Positions 1 through 8,945 are shown, counted from the first letter of the stretch. The stretch: 35,097 nucleotides of DNA from Bacillus sp. FJAT-29814 (GCF_001510715.1 NZ_LMTJ01000012.1:138436-173532); one strand, 5' to 3'. Notes: generated from the sequence alone by a model not told the origin. A program made the numbers and translations.

Positions 1-82
1 GATTTTCTTGGTCGAAAAAAACATTTTAACACGGATCATGATTGATGACCTTTCTTTTTACACAATTATATAGACTTAATCT

Positions 83-418
83 ATCAGAAGTTCACGGTAA
101 AAATAAAGCCGTCATTCTTCCCGCGAGCAAGAATATCAGAAGTTCACGGTAAAAATAAAGCCGTTATTCTTCCCGCGGGCAAGAATTACCGAAGTTCACG
201 GTAAAAATAAAGCCGTCATTCTTCCCGCGAGCAAGAATTTTGGAAGGTCACGGTAAAAATAAACCCCTCATTCTTCCCGGGGGCAAGAATTTCCGACGGA
301 CACGGTAAAAATAAAGCCGTCATTCTTCCCACCAGCAGGAATTTTTGGGGGGCACGGTAAAAATAAAGCCGTTATTCTTCCCGCCACCAAGAATTCTCGA
401 ACCCAACGGTAAAAAAAT
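83..418. repeat. 52-bp tandem repeat array 1 (about 6.5 units)
   Basis: The core CGGTAAAAATAAAGCC recurs at 95, 147, 199, 251, 303, 355 and, degraded, 407: an exact 52-bp period. Each unit also carries a near-palindrome with ATTCTT and AAGAAT arms around CCCGCGAGC. Units diverge toward the mreBH side. The array ends just short of the mreBH stop codon, so it lies in the 3' flank of that gene. Bases 1-82 hold no gene or site I can recognise. Chance reading frames cross the array but do not resemble proteins. Function unknown. Confidence 0.9.
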
Positions 419-426
419 ACAACCCC

Positions 427-1434
427 TTACTTCACCACAGCATGCACCTTGTTCAAATACTGCAAGGCCATCCCGGTACCGACCACCACGGATTCGAGCG
501 GGCTTTGCGCCAACTGGACCGGAACCACAATCTCCTTGCTCAACCATTCTTCCATTCCCTTCAATAGGGAACCGCCGCCAGTCAAAATTACGCCGCGGTC
601 CACGATATCACCGCTCAGCTCGGCAGGGCAGTCCTCGAGAGTGGCGCGAATGGCCTCCAGGATATGCAATAATGGCTCTTTTAAAGCATTGCGAATTTCA
701 TAGGATGATAGTTTCACCGTTTTTGGCAGGCCGGACACGAGATCTCGTCCGCGGACATCCATAAACAGTTCCTCGTGGTCTATCAAGGCATAACCGATTT
801 CCATTTTAATATTCTCGGCAGTCCGTTCGCCAATCAACACATTGTATTCCTTGCGGACGTATTGGATAATATCATCATCCAACCGGTCGCCGCCCACTTT
901 AATAGAATGATAGGCAACCACGCCTCCGAACGAAATGATCGCCACCTCGGTGTTGCCGCCGCCGATGTCAACGACAACATTCGCTACCGGTTCATCGACA
1001 GGAAGGCCAGCACCAATCGCTGCTGCCACAGGCTCTTCAATTAAACTTATTTTTTTAGCACCGGCGTTTCTGACTGCATCCTGAATCGCTCTCCGTTCCA
1101 CACTTGTCGACCCGGCAGGAATACAAACCGCGACATTCGGCTTGCGCATTGCAAACCCAATTTTCTTCGATGCTTTGCGCATGATTTCCTTCAGCATCTC
1201 AGTGGTAAGGTCAAAATCGGCAATGACCCCATCCTTAAGCGGGCGGATTGCAATTATTTTTTCAGGTGTTTTTCCGAGCATTTCCTTAGCCTCGGTTCCA
1301 ACTGCCACGATCTTTTTCGTTACTGTGTCAATCGCGACAACTGATGGCTCATTCAGAGCAATTCCTTTATTTTTGCTGTAAACCAATGTATTGGCTGTTC
1401 CTAAATCTATTCCCATATCAAATGTTTGTAACAT
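427..1434 (-). CDS. mreBH: MreB-like actin homolog MreBH, cell-shape protein
   Basis: A bacterial actin of 335 residues, the usual MreBH length. MreB-family proteins form membrane-associated ATP-dependent filaments that steer lateral cell-wall synthesis; in B. subtilis MreBH also directs the hydrolase LytE. Visible motifs are the phosphate-1 loop GIDLGTANT (residues 8-16), the phosphate-2 region VVDIGGGNTE near residue 160, and the adenosine-site GVILTGGGSLL near residue 285. The N-terminal stretch with LVYSKNKGI and LNEPSVVA is closer to MreBH than to MreB or Mbl as I recall them. The start is ATG with AGGTGAT just upstream on the minus strand. There is no mreCD next to it, which fits MreBH. 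It diverges from miaA. MreB or Mbl is the less likely alternative. Confidence 0.85.
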   Translation of the reverse strand: MLQTFDMGIDLGTANTLVYSKNKGIALNEPSVVAIDTVTKKIVAVGTEAKEMLGKTPEKIIAIRPLKDGVIADFDLTTEMLKEIMRKASKKIGFAMRKPNVAVCIPAGSTSVERRAIQDAVRNAGAKKISLIEEPVAAAIGAGLPVDEPVANVVVDIGGGNTEVAIISFGGVVAYHSIKVGGDRLDDDIIQYVRKEYNVLIGERTAENIKMEIGYALIDHEELFMDVRGRDLVSGLPKTVKLSSYEIRNALKEPLLHILEAIRATLEDCPAELSGDIVDRGVILTGGGSLLKGMEEWLSKEIVVPVQLAQSPLESVVVGTGMALQYLNKVHAVVK

Positions 1435-1652
1435 TTTTCATCACCTAGTTTCATGAATTTCGTCAAACTACAACAAATTGCGAGTTGTATTTACAAAATA
1501 CTTTACGTATAAGCCTAACATGATTTTGGGGGTGGAAAGCGCTTTGTAAATGAACCGTTATCGATTTGTAATGAATGAGGAAAAAAATTCTTTCATTTGA
1601 AATAAATTTGAAACGCATATAAAAGATATTTTTTGACTATACTTATTTGATG

Positions 1653-1682
1653 TTCAACTGCTTTTTAAATTTGTGTTACGAT
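1653..1682 (+). promoter_or_regulatory. possible sigma-A promoter for miaA-hfq
   Basis: TTCAAC (1653-1658), an 18-bp spacer and TACGAT (1677-1682) stand 46 bp before the miaA start. Both hexamers are imperfect. The rest of the 294-bp divergent gap (1435-1728) is AT-rich and holds the mreBH ribosome binding site and a palindromic AAAGCGCTTT at 1536-1545. Confidence 0.35.
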
Positions 1683-1728
1683 AAAGGTGTGAAAGTCAAA
1701 ATTTCACAGGAAAAAGCGACAAGGCAGT

Positions 1729-2694
1729 GTGAAAAGATTGGATGCAAAACAAAAATTATTAGTCATCATCGGACCAACCGCGGTTGGAAAAACGAAACTG
1801 AGCATTGAAATGGCCAAAAAATTTAACGGTGAAATCATCAGCGGGGATTCGATGCAGATTTACCGGGGAATGGACATTGGGACGGCGAAAATCAAAGAGG
1901 AAGAGATGGAAGGGATTCCCCATTATTTAATTGATATCAAGGAACCTAATGAAAATTTTTCCGTGGCTGAATTTCAGTCACTGGTTCGTGATAAAATAAC
2001 GGAGACTGCCAAAAACGGAAAACTTCCCATCATTGTGGGCGGGACTGGACTTTATATTCAATCTGTCATTTATGATTATCAATTTTCCGATGTGCCTGGT
2101 GATGAAGAGCTCCGTCACAAGCTTGAAGAACGGCTAAAGGAAATCGGCCATGATGCATTGTACAAAGAGCTGCAGGAAATTGATCCGGAAAGCGCCGAAC
2201 AAATCCATCCCAACAATAGCCGCAGGGTGATCCGTGCCCTTGAAATCTACTATCTTACAGGAAAAACCCGTCACGAGTATCAAAATGCACAGCAGCCAGA
2301 CCTTTTGTACGATACCGCGATTATCGGATTAACCATGGACAGGGAGCTGTTGTACGAGCGAATTAATGCCCGGGTTGATATAATGGTAAACGAAGGTCTT
2401 TTGGGTGAGGTGAAATCCTTGTACAACCGGGGCTTGCGCGAGTGCCAATCGATTCAGGCCATTGGATACAAAGAAATTTATCAATATTTGGATGGTGATA
2501 TTCCCTTTGAACAGGCGATTGAGACTCTGAAGCAAAACTCCAGGCGCTATGCGAAGAGACAATTAACTTGGTTTCGTAACAAAATGAAGGTAAAATGGTT
2601 TGATGTAACAGATGTGAACAATTTTTCTCAAAAAATAAAGGAAATTTCACAATATGTTGAAGGAAAGCTTGGAGTAAAATCGAATACATATTAG
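1729..2694 (+). CDS. miaA: tRNA dimethylallyltransferase MiaA
   Basis: Transfers a dimethylallyl group from DMAPP to N6 of A37 in tRNAs that read codons starting with U; acts in the cytoplasm. The 321 residues match the family length. The P-loop GPTAVGKT is at residues 15-22, followed by the conserved SGDSMQIYRGMDIGTAK and the GGTGLYIQS block. The tail has the KQNSRRYAKRQLTWFRN signature. Translation probably starts at GTG 1729, because no other start precedes the P-loop; the ribosome binding site is weak (AAGG). hfq follows after 27 bp, the conserved miaA-hfq pairing. It diverges from mreBH. Confidence 0.97.
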   Translation: MKRLDAKQKLLVIIGPTAVGKTKLSIEMAKKFNGEIISGDSMQIYRGMDIGTAKIKEEEMEGIPHYLIDIKEPNENFSVAEFQSLVRDKITETAKNGKLPIIVGGTGLYIQSVIYDYQFSDVPGDEELRHKLEERLKEIGHDALYKELQEIDPESAEQIHPNNSRRVIRALEIYYLTGKTRHEYQNAQQPDLLYDTAIIGLTMDRELLYERINARVDIMVNEGLLGEVKSLYNRGLRECQSIQAIGYKEIYQYLDGDIPFEQAIETLKQNSRRYAKRQLTWFRNKMKVKWFDVTDVNNFSQKIKEISQYVEGKLGVKSNTY

Positions 2695-2721
2695 TAGAGA
2701 TAAAAGAGGAGGATATTTATC

Positions 2722-2952
2722 ATGAAAACGTCGATTAACATTCAAGATCAATTTTTAAACCAGTGCCGGAAAGATAACACTCATGTAACCGTATTCCTGC
2801 TGAACGGATTCCAATTAAGAGGCCAAATTAAAGGCTTTGATAATTTTACCGTGTTATTTGAATCAGAGGGGAAACAGCAATTAGTGTATAAGCATGCCAT
2901 TTCCACTTTTGCACCGTTAAAATACGTCCAGCTTGATCTTGACAATCAATAA
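2722..2952 (+). CDS. hfq: RNA chaperone Hfq
   Basis: A 76-residue Sm-like protein that forms a hexameric RNA-binding ring and helps small RNAs pair with mRNAs. The Sm1 motif spans FLLNGFQLRGQIKGFDNF (about residues 25-42) and the Sm2 motif is YKHAIST (about 56-62). The acidic tail is short, as in Bacillus. A strong AGAGGAGGA lies before the ATG. It follows miaA closely and ends at an intrinsic terminator. Confidence 0.97.
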   Translation: MKTSINIQDQFLNQCRKDNTHVTVFLLNGFQLRGQIKGFDNFTVLFESEGKQQLVYKHAISTFAPLKYVQLDLDNQ

Positions 2953-2966
2953 AATGCGACAAACTT

Positions 2967-2994
2967 GAGCCCATGATTTTAGGGCTCTTTTTTA
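2967..2994 (+). terminator. intrinsic terminator after hfq
   Basis: GAGCCC and GGGCTC arms (2967-2972, 2982-2987) with a 9-nt loop, followed by a run of T. Confidence 0.85.
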
Positions 2995-3122
2995 TTTTCA
3001 GGAAATCTTTTTAATGAAATTCCAAGGCAGTGAATACATATAAAATGAAGCATTATGCTTTTCTTGAAACATTTGTACATTCCCACAAATGACCTGACGC
3101 TGCAAAATGAGAGGTGAAAGCT

Positions 3123-4073
3123 TTGGACCAACATAATCGCATGAAAAGCAACGGTCAAATTAGGGTTGTTCTCAACTCCCAGAAGAGAAAAAACGTAACA
3201 AAAGAGTTACCCGACTTCCAAGTTGCTCCAAAGGTGATTCCCCCTGAGCATTCGGCGCTAAAGGAAATCGAAGACGAGCTCGGGGCTTTGGTTGGTATGG
3301 AAGAAATGAAGCGAACCATTAAAGAAATATATGCTTGGATTTATGTGAATAAAAAACGCGAGGAAATGGGACTTAAGGCGAAAAAGCAAGCGCTCCATAT
3401 GATGTTTAAAGGCAATCCAGGAACCGGAAAAACAACGGTTGCGAGGCTGATCGGCAAGCTTTTTCAAAAGATGAACGTCCTTTCCAAAGGCCACCTGATT
3501 GAGGCGGAGCGTGCCGACCTCGTCGGTGAATATATTGGCCATACAGCTCAGAAAACGAGGGATTTAATCAAGAAGGCACAGGGCGGAATCTTGTTTATTG
3601 ATGAGGCCTATTCACTCGGTCGCGGCGGGGAAAAGGATTTTGGCAAGGAGGCCATCGACACGCTGGTTAAGCATATGGAGGATAAGCAGCACGAGTTTAT
3701 CCTGATTCTCGCCGGTTATTCTCGGGAGATGGACTATTTTTTATCATTGAATCCTGGATTGCATTCCCGGTTTCCGTTGGTGATTGATTTTCCAGATTAC
3801 GACATTCATCAGCTCATGGAGATTGGGGCCAGAATGCTGAAAGAGCGAGAGTACACCTTGAGTCATGAGGCTGAAAAGAAGATTAGGGACCATTTAATTT
3901 GGGTAAAGTCTGCGTTAACCCCGAACAGTTTTTCAAACGGTCGGTATGTACGGAACATCATCGAAAAATCGATTCGCGCCCAAGCAATGCGGCTGCTTAT
4001 GCTTAACAATTATGACCGTCATGATTTAATGACGATTCGCAGCAATGACTTGGTGTTTGAAGAAGATAATTAG
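3123..4073 (+). CDS. spoVK: stage V sporulation protein K, AAA ATPase
   Basis: A CbxX/CfqX-type AAA+ ATPase required for late spore maturation. Visible are Walker A GNPGTGKTT, Walker B GILFIDEAYS, the pore-region stretch EYIGHTAQKT, and a sensor/arginine region with NPGLHSRFP. I choose TTG 3123 because AGAGGTG lies six bases before it. The upstream in-frame GTG at 3114 is itself part of that ribosome binding site. The product is 316 residues (319 from 3114), close to SpoVK. In B. subtilis the gene is transcribed by sigma-E; I did not find a convincing sigma-E promoter here. The position between hfq and hflX is conserved. Confidence 0.93.
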   Translation: MDQHNRMKSNGQIRVVLNSQKRKNVTKELPDFQVAPKVIPPEHSALKEIEDELGALVGMEEMKRTIKEIYAWIYVNKKREEMGLKAKKQALHMMFKGNPGTGKTTVARLIGKLFQKMNVLSKGHLIEAERADLVGEYIGHTAQKTRDLIKKAQGGILFIDEAYSLGRGGEKDFGKEAIDTLVKHMEDKQHEFILILAGYSREMDYFLSLNPGLHSRFPLVIDFPDYDIHQLMEIGARMLKEREYTLSHEAEKKIRDHLIWVKSALTPNSFSNGRYVRNIIEKSIRAQAMRLLMLNNYDRHDLMTIRSNDLVFEEDN

Positions 4074-4075
4074 AA

Positions 4076-4191
4076 AAGCGGAAGCGCCTTGACCAGCCCC
4101 GACAAGCTTAAGACGTAACCCGTAGGACGGGCCTGCCCTCCGGAGGGGGACGGCTTAAGACCTCGAGGGGCTAGGCGCTGGAGCTAGACAA
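4076..4191. repeat. structured 116-bp intergenic repeat element
   Basis: A nested imperfect palindrome. Outer arms are AGCGCC and GGCGCT, then CAGCCCCG against CGAGGGGCT, then CTTAAG on both sides. The centre has CCCGT/ACGGG and CCCTCCGGAGGG. From memory this type of element is dispersed in Bacillaceae intergenic regions, comparable to bcr-type repeats. It begins three bases after the spoVK stop and leads into a terminator. Confidence 0.75.
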
Positions 4192-4192
4192 G

Positions 4193-4229
4193 AAAAAATC
4201 GGCGGTTCGCTATAGACCGCCGATTTTTT
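4193..4229. terminator. bidirectional intrinsic terminator
   Basis: Perfect 14-bp stem AAAAAATCGGCGGT / ACCGCCGATTTTTT with a 9-nt loop. It has a T run on either strand and would end spoVK transcripts. Confidence 0.9.
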
Positions 4230-4362
4230 AGTGCGTCCCGAGTCTCCGTGAAGGCAGTTTACAACCAGGAAATTACAATAAGTTTTTTATGGGAAAAATA
4301 GTGTATCAGGATGTTTTTTGTTAAGATGAGAAATAGAGTATTCCGGAAGGGAAGGATGTCTT

Positions 4363-5622
4363 TTGGAACAAAGAGAAACAAAGGAAAAAGTTGTGTTAGT
4401 CGGCTGTCAGACCGATGATGACGATTTACGGTTCCAATATTCTATGGATGAACTGGAATCACTAACGGAAACAGCTCAAGGAGAAGTTCTGGCTTCACTC
4501 GTTCAAAAGCGCGAGCGTATCCACCCGGCAACCTATATCGGAAAAGGAAAAGTCGAAGAATTGCAGGCGCTCGTTGAAGAACTGGAGGCAGACCTGGTCA
4601 TCTTTAATGATGAATTGTCACCGAGTCAGAAACGGAATCTTTCTTCGGGAATCAATGCGCTAATCATCGACCGAACACAGCTCATTTTGGATATATTTGC
4701 CCAACGTGCCCGTTCGAAAGAAGGAAAGCTTCAGGTTGAACTGGCCCAGTTGCAGTACATATTGCCACGCCTTGCCGGCCAGGGAACAGCCCTATCAAGG
4801 TTGGGTGCCGGGATTGGAACAAGAGGTCCGGGTGAAACCAAACTGGAATCCGATCGGCGCCATATTCGTCGCCGGATTGATGATATTAAAAGCCAGCTTT
4901 CCGTCATCGTCCAGCACCGCGACCGCTACCGGGAACGTCGCAAGAAAAACAAAACGTTTCAAGTCGCCATCGTTGGCTATACGAACGCCGGAAAATCAAC
5001 CTTGTTTAATCGATTGTCCGAAGCGGATTCTTATGAGGAAAATCAATTGTTTGCAACACTCGATCCGATGACCCGTAAATTGATTCTGCCAAGCGGCTTT
5101 TTGGCGTTAATTACCGATACGGTCGGGTTTATTCAAGATTTGCCGACAGCGTTAATTGCCGCATTTCGTTCCACGCTAGAAGAGGTGAAGGAAGCCGATT
5201 TGCTGCTGCACGTTGTTGACATGTCTAATCAAGATTACTTTCAGCATGAAAAAACGGTCAATAAACTGCTGGAGGACCTTGATGTAAAGGACATTCCGCA
5301 GTTAACCGTATATAATAAGCGGGACATCCAGAATACTGATTTCGTGCCAACTGCCGATACGCCGACTGTCTTCATTAGTGCATTTGAGGAAAATGACCGG
5401 CAGGCATTAAAGTTGAAAATTGAACAAGTCTTGATGGGAATGATGAAGCCATATGAAGTTCTTGTTCCGTCGACTGAAGGAAAACTGTTGTCACAGTTGA
5501 AAAATGGCACAATACTACGAGAATTGGTATTTGATGAAGACATTCAAGCGTACCGTTGTAAGGGTTATTCATTGGAGGACCATCAAATCACCGGACAATT
5601 ACAGAAATTTAATGTGAGATAG
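4363..5622 (+). CDS. hflX: ribosome-associated GTPase HflX
   Basis: A 50S-binding GTPase of the Obg-HflX group that rescues or splits stalled ribosomes under stress. The N-terminal HflX domain carries the glycine-rich GAGIGTRGPGETKLE linker. The G domain has G1 GYTNAGKST (205-213), G3 DTVGF (252-256) and G4 NKRD (318-321). At 419 residues it is family-sized. The start is TTG with GAAGG seven bases upstream. ynbB follows after 12 bp, as in B. subtilis, where this gene was called ynbA. Confidence 0.96.
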   Translation: MEQRETKEKVVLVGCQTDDDDLRFQYSMDELESLTETAQGEVLASLVQKRERIHPATYIGKGKVEELQALVEELEADLVIFNDELSPSQKRNLSSGINALIIDRTQLILDIFAQRARSKEGKLQVELAQLQYILPRLAGQGTALSRLGAGIGTRGPGETKLESDRRHIRRRIDDIKSQLSVIVQHRDRYRERRKKNKTFQVAIVGYTNAGKSTLFNRLSEADSYEENQLFATLDPMTRKLILPSGFLALITDTVGFIQDLPTALIAAFRSTLEEVKEADLLLHVVDMSNQDYFQHEKTVNKLLEDLDVKDIPQLTVYNKRDIQNTDFVPTADTPTVFISAFEENDRQALKLKIEQVLMGMMKPYEVLVPSTEGKLLSQLKNGTILRELVFDEDIQAYRCKGYSLEDHQITGQLQKFNVR

Positions 5623-5634
5623 GAGAACAGCAAG

Positions 5635-6903
5635 ATGTTTCAACAGCTAAAAAATGGGGAAAAACTTCAACACATCGTTAAAGAAGTAGAACAGCAAATC
5701 GCGGAAGTGCATAAAGGAATCGACGAAAAAATTGAAAAGAATCAGTTCCGGGTCCTACAGAGCTACCAAAAGCATCGGGTTAGCGACTCGCATTTTATCC
5801 CGTCAACCGGCTACGGATACGACGATATTGGGCGGGATACGCTGGAAGCGGTATACGCCGATGTATTTGGCGGCGAGGCCGGCCTGGTCCGTCCGCAAAT
5901 TATTTCCGGCACCCACGCCATATCTATCGCTTTATTCGGTGTCCTGCGCCCAGGCGATGAACTGCTTTATATCACCGGAAAACCATATGATACACTTGAA
6001 GAAATTGTCGGAATCCGCGGCAACGGCGTAGGTTCACTGAGGGAATTTGGGATTTCCTATGATAGCGTATCGTTGACAAGTGAAGGTGGGATTGACTGGG
6101 ATTCAGTCGCCAAGAAAATTAAACCAAACACAAAAATGATTGGGATTCAGCGCTCTAAAGGCTACGCGGTCCGGCCATCCTTTACGGTTGCTGAAATTGG
6201 CGAAATGATTCGCTTTGTCAAGTTAATCAAGCACGATGTTGTCGTATTTGTAGATAATTGCTACGGAGAATTTGTTGAAGAAATCGAGCCTTGTCATGTC
6301 GGTGCAGATTTGATGGCAGGGTCGTTAATAAAAAATCCTGGCGGCGGCATCGTCAAAACCGGAGGATATATCGTTGGCAAGAAACGGTGGGTCGAAGCGT
6401 GTTCTTACCGGATGACCTCTCCTGGAATCGGAGCAGAGGCAGGTGCTTCTTTGTATAGCCTGCAGGAAATGTATCAAGGCTTTTTCCTCGCCCCGCATGT
6501 TGTCGGACAGGCATTAAAGGGAGCGGTTTTCACCGCGGCCTTGCTTGAAAAATTAGGAATGAACTCCTCGCCGAAATGGGATGCAAAACGAACGGATTTA
6601 ATCCAATCGGTCCAATTTGACGACCGCGATAAAATGGTGGCTTTCTGCCAGGCGATCCAGTTCGCTTCGCCAATTAATTCTTATGTCACACCTCATCCAA
6701 GCTATATGCCTGGTTATGAGGATGATGTCATAATGGCAGCCGGAACGTTTATTCAAGGGGCGAGCATCGAATTAACGGCAGACGGCCCGATTCGCCCACC
6801 GTATGTGGCTTATGTTCAAGGCGGCCTTACCTATGCTCATGTCAAAATGGCGGTCTGTCTCGCTGTGGACCATCTGGCAGAAAAAGGGTTAATCGAAATT
6901 TAA
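5635..6903 (+). CDS. ynbB: YnbB, PLP-dependent methionine gamma-lyase-family protein
   Basis: A fold-type I pyridoxal-phosphate enzyme of the Cys/Met-metabolism family sometimes labelled aluminium-resistance protein; the physiological reaction is not established. The likely Schiff-base lysine is K233 in SLIKNPGGG, preceded by VFVDNCYGEF, the usual Asp site for the pyridine nitrogen. The 422 residues match YnbB. ATG is preceded by AGGAGA. The gene is probably cotranscribed with hflX, and a terminator separates it from glnRA. Confidence 0.92.
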   Translation: MFQQLKNGEKLQHIVKEVEQQIAEVHKGIDEKIEKNQFRVLQSYQKHRVSDSHFIPSTGYGYDDIGRDTLEAVYADVFGGEAGLVRPQIISGTHAISIALFGVLRPGDELLYITGKPYDTLEEIVGIRGNGVGSLREFGISYDSVSLTSEGGIDWDSVAKKIKPNTKMIGIQRSKGYAVRPSFTVAEIGEMIRFVKLIKHDVVVFVDNCYGEFVEEIEPCHVGADLMAGSLIKNPGGGIVKTGGYIVGKKRWVEACSYRMTSPGIGAEAGASLYSLQEMYQGFFLAPHVVGQALKGAVFTAALLEKLGMNSSPKWDAKRTDLIQSVQFDDRDKMVAFCQAIQFASPINSYVTPHPSYMPGYEDDVIMAAGTFIQGASIELTADGPIRPPYVAYVQGGLTYAHVKMAVCLAVDHLAEKGLIEI

Positions 6904-6919
6904 TTAGGCAGAAATACCG

Positions 6920-6948
6920 AAGAGCAGCTAAAAATGCTGTTCTTTTTT
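6920..6948 (+). terminator. intrinsic terminator after ynbB
   Basis: AAGAGCAGC / GCTGTTCTT stem with one wobble and a 7-nt loop, followed by T6. Confidence 0.8.
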
Positions 6949-6963
6949 CATGCAAAAAAATCC

Positions 6964-6982
6964 ATGTTAGATTATCTAACAT
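6964..6982. promoter_or_regulatory. GlnR/TnrA operator, upstream site
   Basis: A perfect TGTTA-N7-TAACA palindrome inside ATGTTAGATTATCTAACAT matches the GlnR/TnrA consensus TGTNA-N7-TNACA. It lies just upstream of the -35 of glnRA, the arrangement of the autoregulated B. subtilis glnRA operator. Confidence 0.9.
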
Positions 6983-6986
6983 GAGA

Positions 6987-7016
6987 TTGACATCTTTTAT
7001 AACATTAAAATATAAT
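6987..7016 (+). promoter_or_regulatory. glnRA sigma-A promoter with second GlnR site
   Basis: TTGACA (6987-6992), an 18-bp spacer and TATAAT (7011-7016) are both perfect hexamers. TGACA-N7-TAACA at 6988-7004 is a second GlnR-type site with one mismatch that overlaps the -35, so bound GlnR would block RNA polymerase. Confidence 0.9.
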
Positions 7017-7051
7017 AGCAATATAAATTAACAGAAGGAGGAGAAATTCAG

Positions 7052-7453
7052 GTGAGCGGAAAAGAAATTCGCCGTTCCATGCCACTGTTTCCGATCGGAA
7101 CGGTCATGCAGTTAACCGAATTAACGGCTAGACAAATCCGATATTATGAAGAGCACCAATTGATTTCTCCAGCAAGAACAGAAGGAAACAGACGTCTATT
7201 TAGCCTTAACGATATCGACAGGCTTTTGGAAATTAAGGACTTGATCGATCAAGGGGTGAATATGGCTGGCATTAAACAGCTTTTCTTGGTCAAAGAACAG
7301 CATGCAACTTCACAAGTACAGCAAATCGAAAAAGTGAAGCGGGAGTTAACCGATGAGGAACTGAGAAAGCTACTTCGCAACGAATTAATGCATTCAGGCA
7401 GACAGAATCGGTCATCATTGCGTCAAGGCGATCTATCGCGCTTTTTCCATTAA
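7052..7453 (+). CDS. glnR: nitrogen-responsive repressor GlnR
   Basis: A 133-residue MerR-family repressor. With feedback-inhibited glutamine synthetase it represses glnRA when nitrogen is plentiful. The winged HTH includes QLTELTARQIRYYEEH. The C-terminal tail, which in B. subtilis senses GlnA, is present and ends with GDLSRFFH. The start is GTG at 7052 behind AGGAGGAGA. glnA follows after 27 bp, and both operators stand directly upstream. Confidence 0.96.
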   Translation: MSGKEIRRSMPLFPIGTVMQLTELTARQIRYYEEHQLISPARTEGNRRLFSLNDIDRLLEIKDLIDQGVNMAGIKQLFLVKEQHATSQVQQIEKVKRELTDEELRKLLRNELMHSGRQNRSSLRQGDLSRFFH

Positions 7454-7480
7454 TTTTTTCAAAAAACGGGAGGGTTTACA

Positions 7481-8815
7481 ATGTCGAGATTTACAAAAGA
7501 TGATATTAAACGTATGGCAAAAGAGGAGAATGTTAAATTTATCCGGCTGCAGTTTACGGATATTCTCGGAACGATTAAAAACGTAGAAATCCCAATTAGC
7601 CAATTGGAAAAAGCGCTTGACAACAAAATGATGTTTGATGGTTCTTCTATTGAAGGTTTCGTACGGATCGAAGAATCGGATATGTACTTATTTCCAGACT
7701 TGGATACATGGGTGGTATTCCCTTGGACAGCGGAAAAAGGCAAGGTTGCCCGGTTAATTTGCGATATTTCTAATCCGGATGGAACTCCGTTTGCTGGCGA
7801 TCCGCGCAGTAACCTAAAGCGCGTATTAAGGGAAATGGAAGAGCTTGGGTTTACTGATTTTAATCTTGGACCTGAGCCGGAATTTTTCTTATTTAAATTA
7901 GATGAAAAAGGAGAGCCAACTTTAGAGTTGAATGACAAAGGCGGATACTTTGATTTCGCGCCGACTGACCTTGGCGAAAACTGCCGCCGTGATATCGTGC
8001 TAGAATTGGAAGAAATGGGCTTTGAAATTGAAGCATCTCACCATGAGGTTGGACCTGGCCAGCATGAAATTGATTTTAAATATGCAGATGCGTTAACGGC
8101 CTGTGACCAAATTCAAACCTTTAAGCTTGTCGTAAAAACAATTGCCCGCAAGCACGGCTTGCACGCAACGTTCATGCCTAAACCATTGTTTGGCGTTGCT
8201 GGTTCTGGAATGCACATGAACCTTTCATTATTTAATGAAGGAAAAAATACTTTCTTTGATCCGACAGGCGACTTGCAGTTGAGTGATACGGCCCGCCAAT
8301 TTATCGCCGGTGTCCTGAAACACGCAACATCATTTACAGCTGTAACAAATCCGACAGTCAACTCGTATAAGCGTCTTGTTCCTGGTTACGAGGCCCCATG
8401 CTATGTAGCTTGGTCCGCCCAAAACCGTTCACCGCTTGTCCGAATCCCTGCATCACGTGGCATGAGCACACGGATTGAGGTTCGCAGTGTTGACCCGTCT
8501 GCAAACCCATATTTGGCAATGGCCGTTCTATTGAAGGCAGGCCTCGATGGAATCAAGAACAAATTGACTCCACCTGCACCAGTGGACCGTAACATCTATG
8601 TGATGTCGACTGAAGAGCGTGCCGAGGAAGGGATCATCGATCTTCCGGCAACCTTGGCTCAAGCGTTACACCTGTTAAAGGCCAATAAAGTGATTGTTGA
8701 TGGTCTTGGTGACCACATCTTCGAACGCTTCCTTGATGCGAAAGAGATTGAGTGGGATATGTTCCGCACCGTCGTGCATCCATGGGAGCGCGAGCAGTAT
8801 ATGAGCATGTATTAA
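7481..8815 (+). CDS. glnA: glutamine synthetase, type I
   Basis: Makes glutamine from glutamate, ammonium and ATP as a cytoplasmic dodecamer. The 444 residues match the Bacillus GSI-alpha form, which is feedback-inhibited and not adenylylated. Motifs include MFDGSSIEGF near residue 48, the metal-binding NLGPEPEFF, SHHEVGPGQHEIDF, the ATP-loop region GSGMHMNLS, and NRSPLVRIP. The ATG is preceded by GGGAGG. It forms an operon with glnR and also relays nitrogen status to GlnR and TnrA. Confidence 0.98.
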   Translation: MSRFTKDDIKRMAKEENVKFIRLQFTDILGTIKNVEIPISQLEKALDNKMMFDGSSIEGFVRIEESDMYLFPDLDTWVVFPWTAEKGKVARLICDISNPDGTPFAGDPRSNLKRVLREMEELGFTDFNLGPEPEFFLFKLDEKGEPTLELNDKGGYFDFAPTDLGENCRRDIVLELEEMGFEIEASHHEVGPGQHEIDFKYADALTACDQIQTFKLVVKTIARKHGLHATFMPKPLFGVAGSGMHMNLSLFNEGKNTFFDPTGDLQLSDTARQFIAGVLKHATSFTAVTNPTVNSYKRLVPGYEAPCYVAWSAQNRSPLVRIPASRGMSTRIEVRSVDPSANPYLAMAVLLKAGLDGIKNKLTPPAPVDRNIYVMSTEERAEEGIIDLPATLAQALHLLKANKVIVDGLGDHIFERFLDAKEIEWDMFRTVVHPWEREQYMSMY

Positions 8816-8830
8816 TAAAGAGAGAAATGG

Positions 8831-8872
8831 AGCCTTGTCCGTCCCTTTAGTGGGGGCTGGATGGGGCTTTTT
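8831..8872 (+). terminator. intrinsic terminator after glnA
   Basis: Long hairpin from AGCC at 8831 to GGCT at 8868, including several G-U pairs, followed by a T run. It closes the glnRA operon just before repeat array 2. Confidence 0.75.
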
Positions 8873-8945
8873 GTTTTGGGGTGGTTGTGTCGATCCGTCG
8901 CGGTGTAGGAAGGGGTCATGTGAACTTTTCGTGGGTAAATCAGCA

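Noticed and set aside
345..764. Plus-strand 139-codon frame over array 1 and the mreBH end
   Set aside because: It is the antisense shadow of mreBH joined to the repeats, with no ribosome binding site and repetitive composition.
1534..1547. cre-like GGAAAGCGCTTTGT between mreBH and miaA
   Set aside because: The core palindrome is good but two consensus positions fail, and catabolite control of these genes is not expected.
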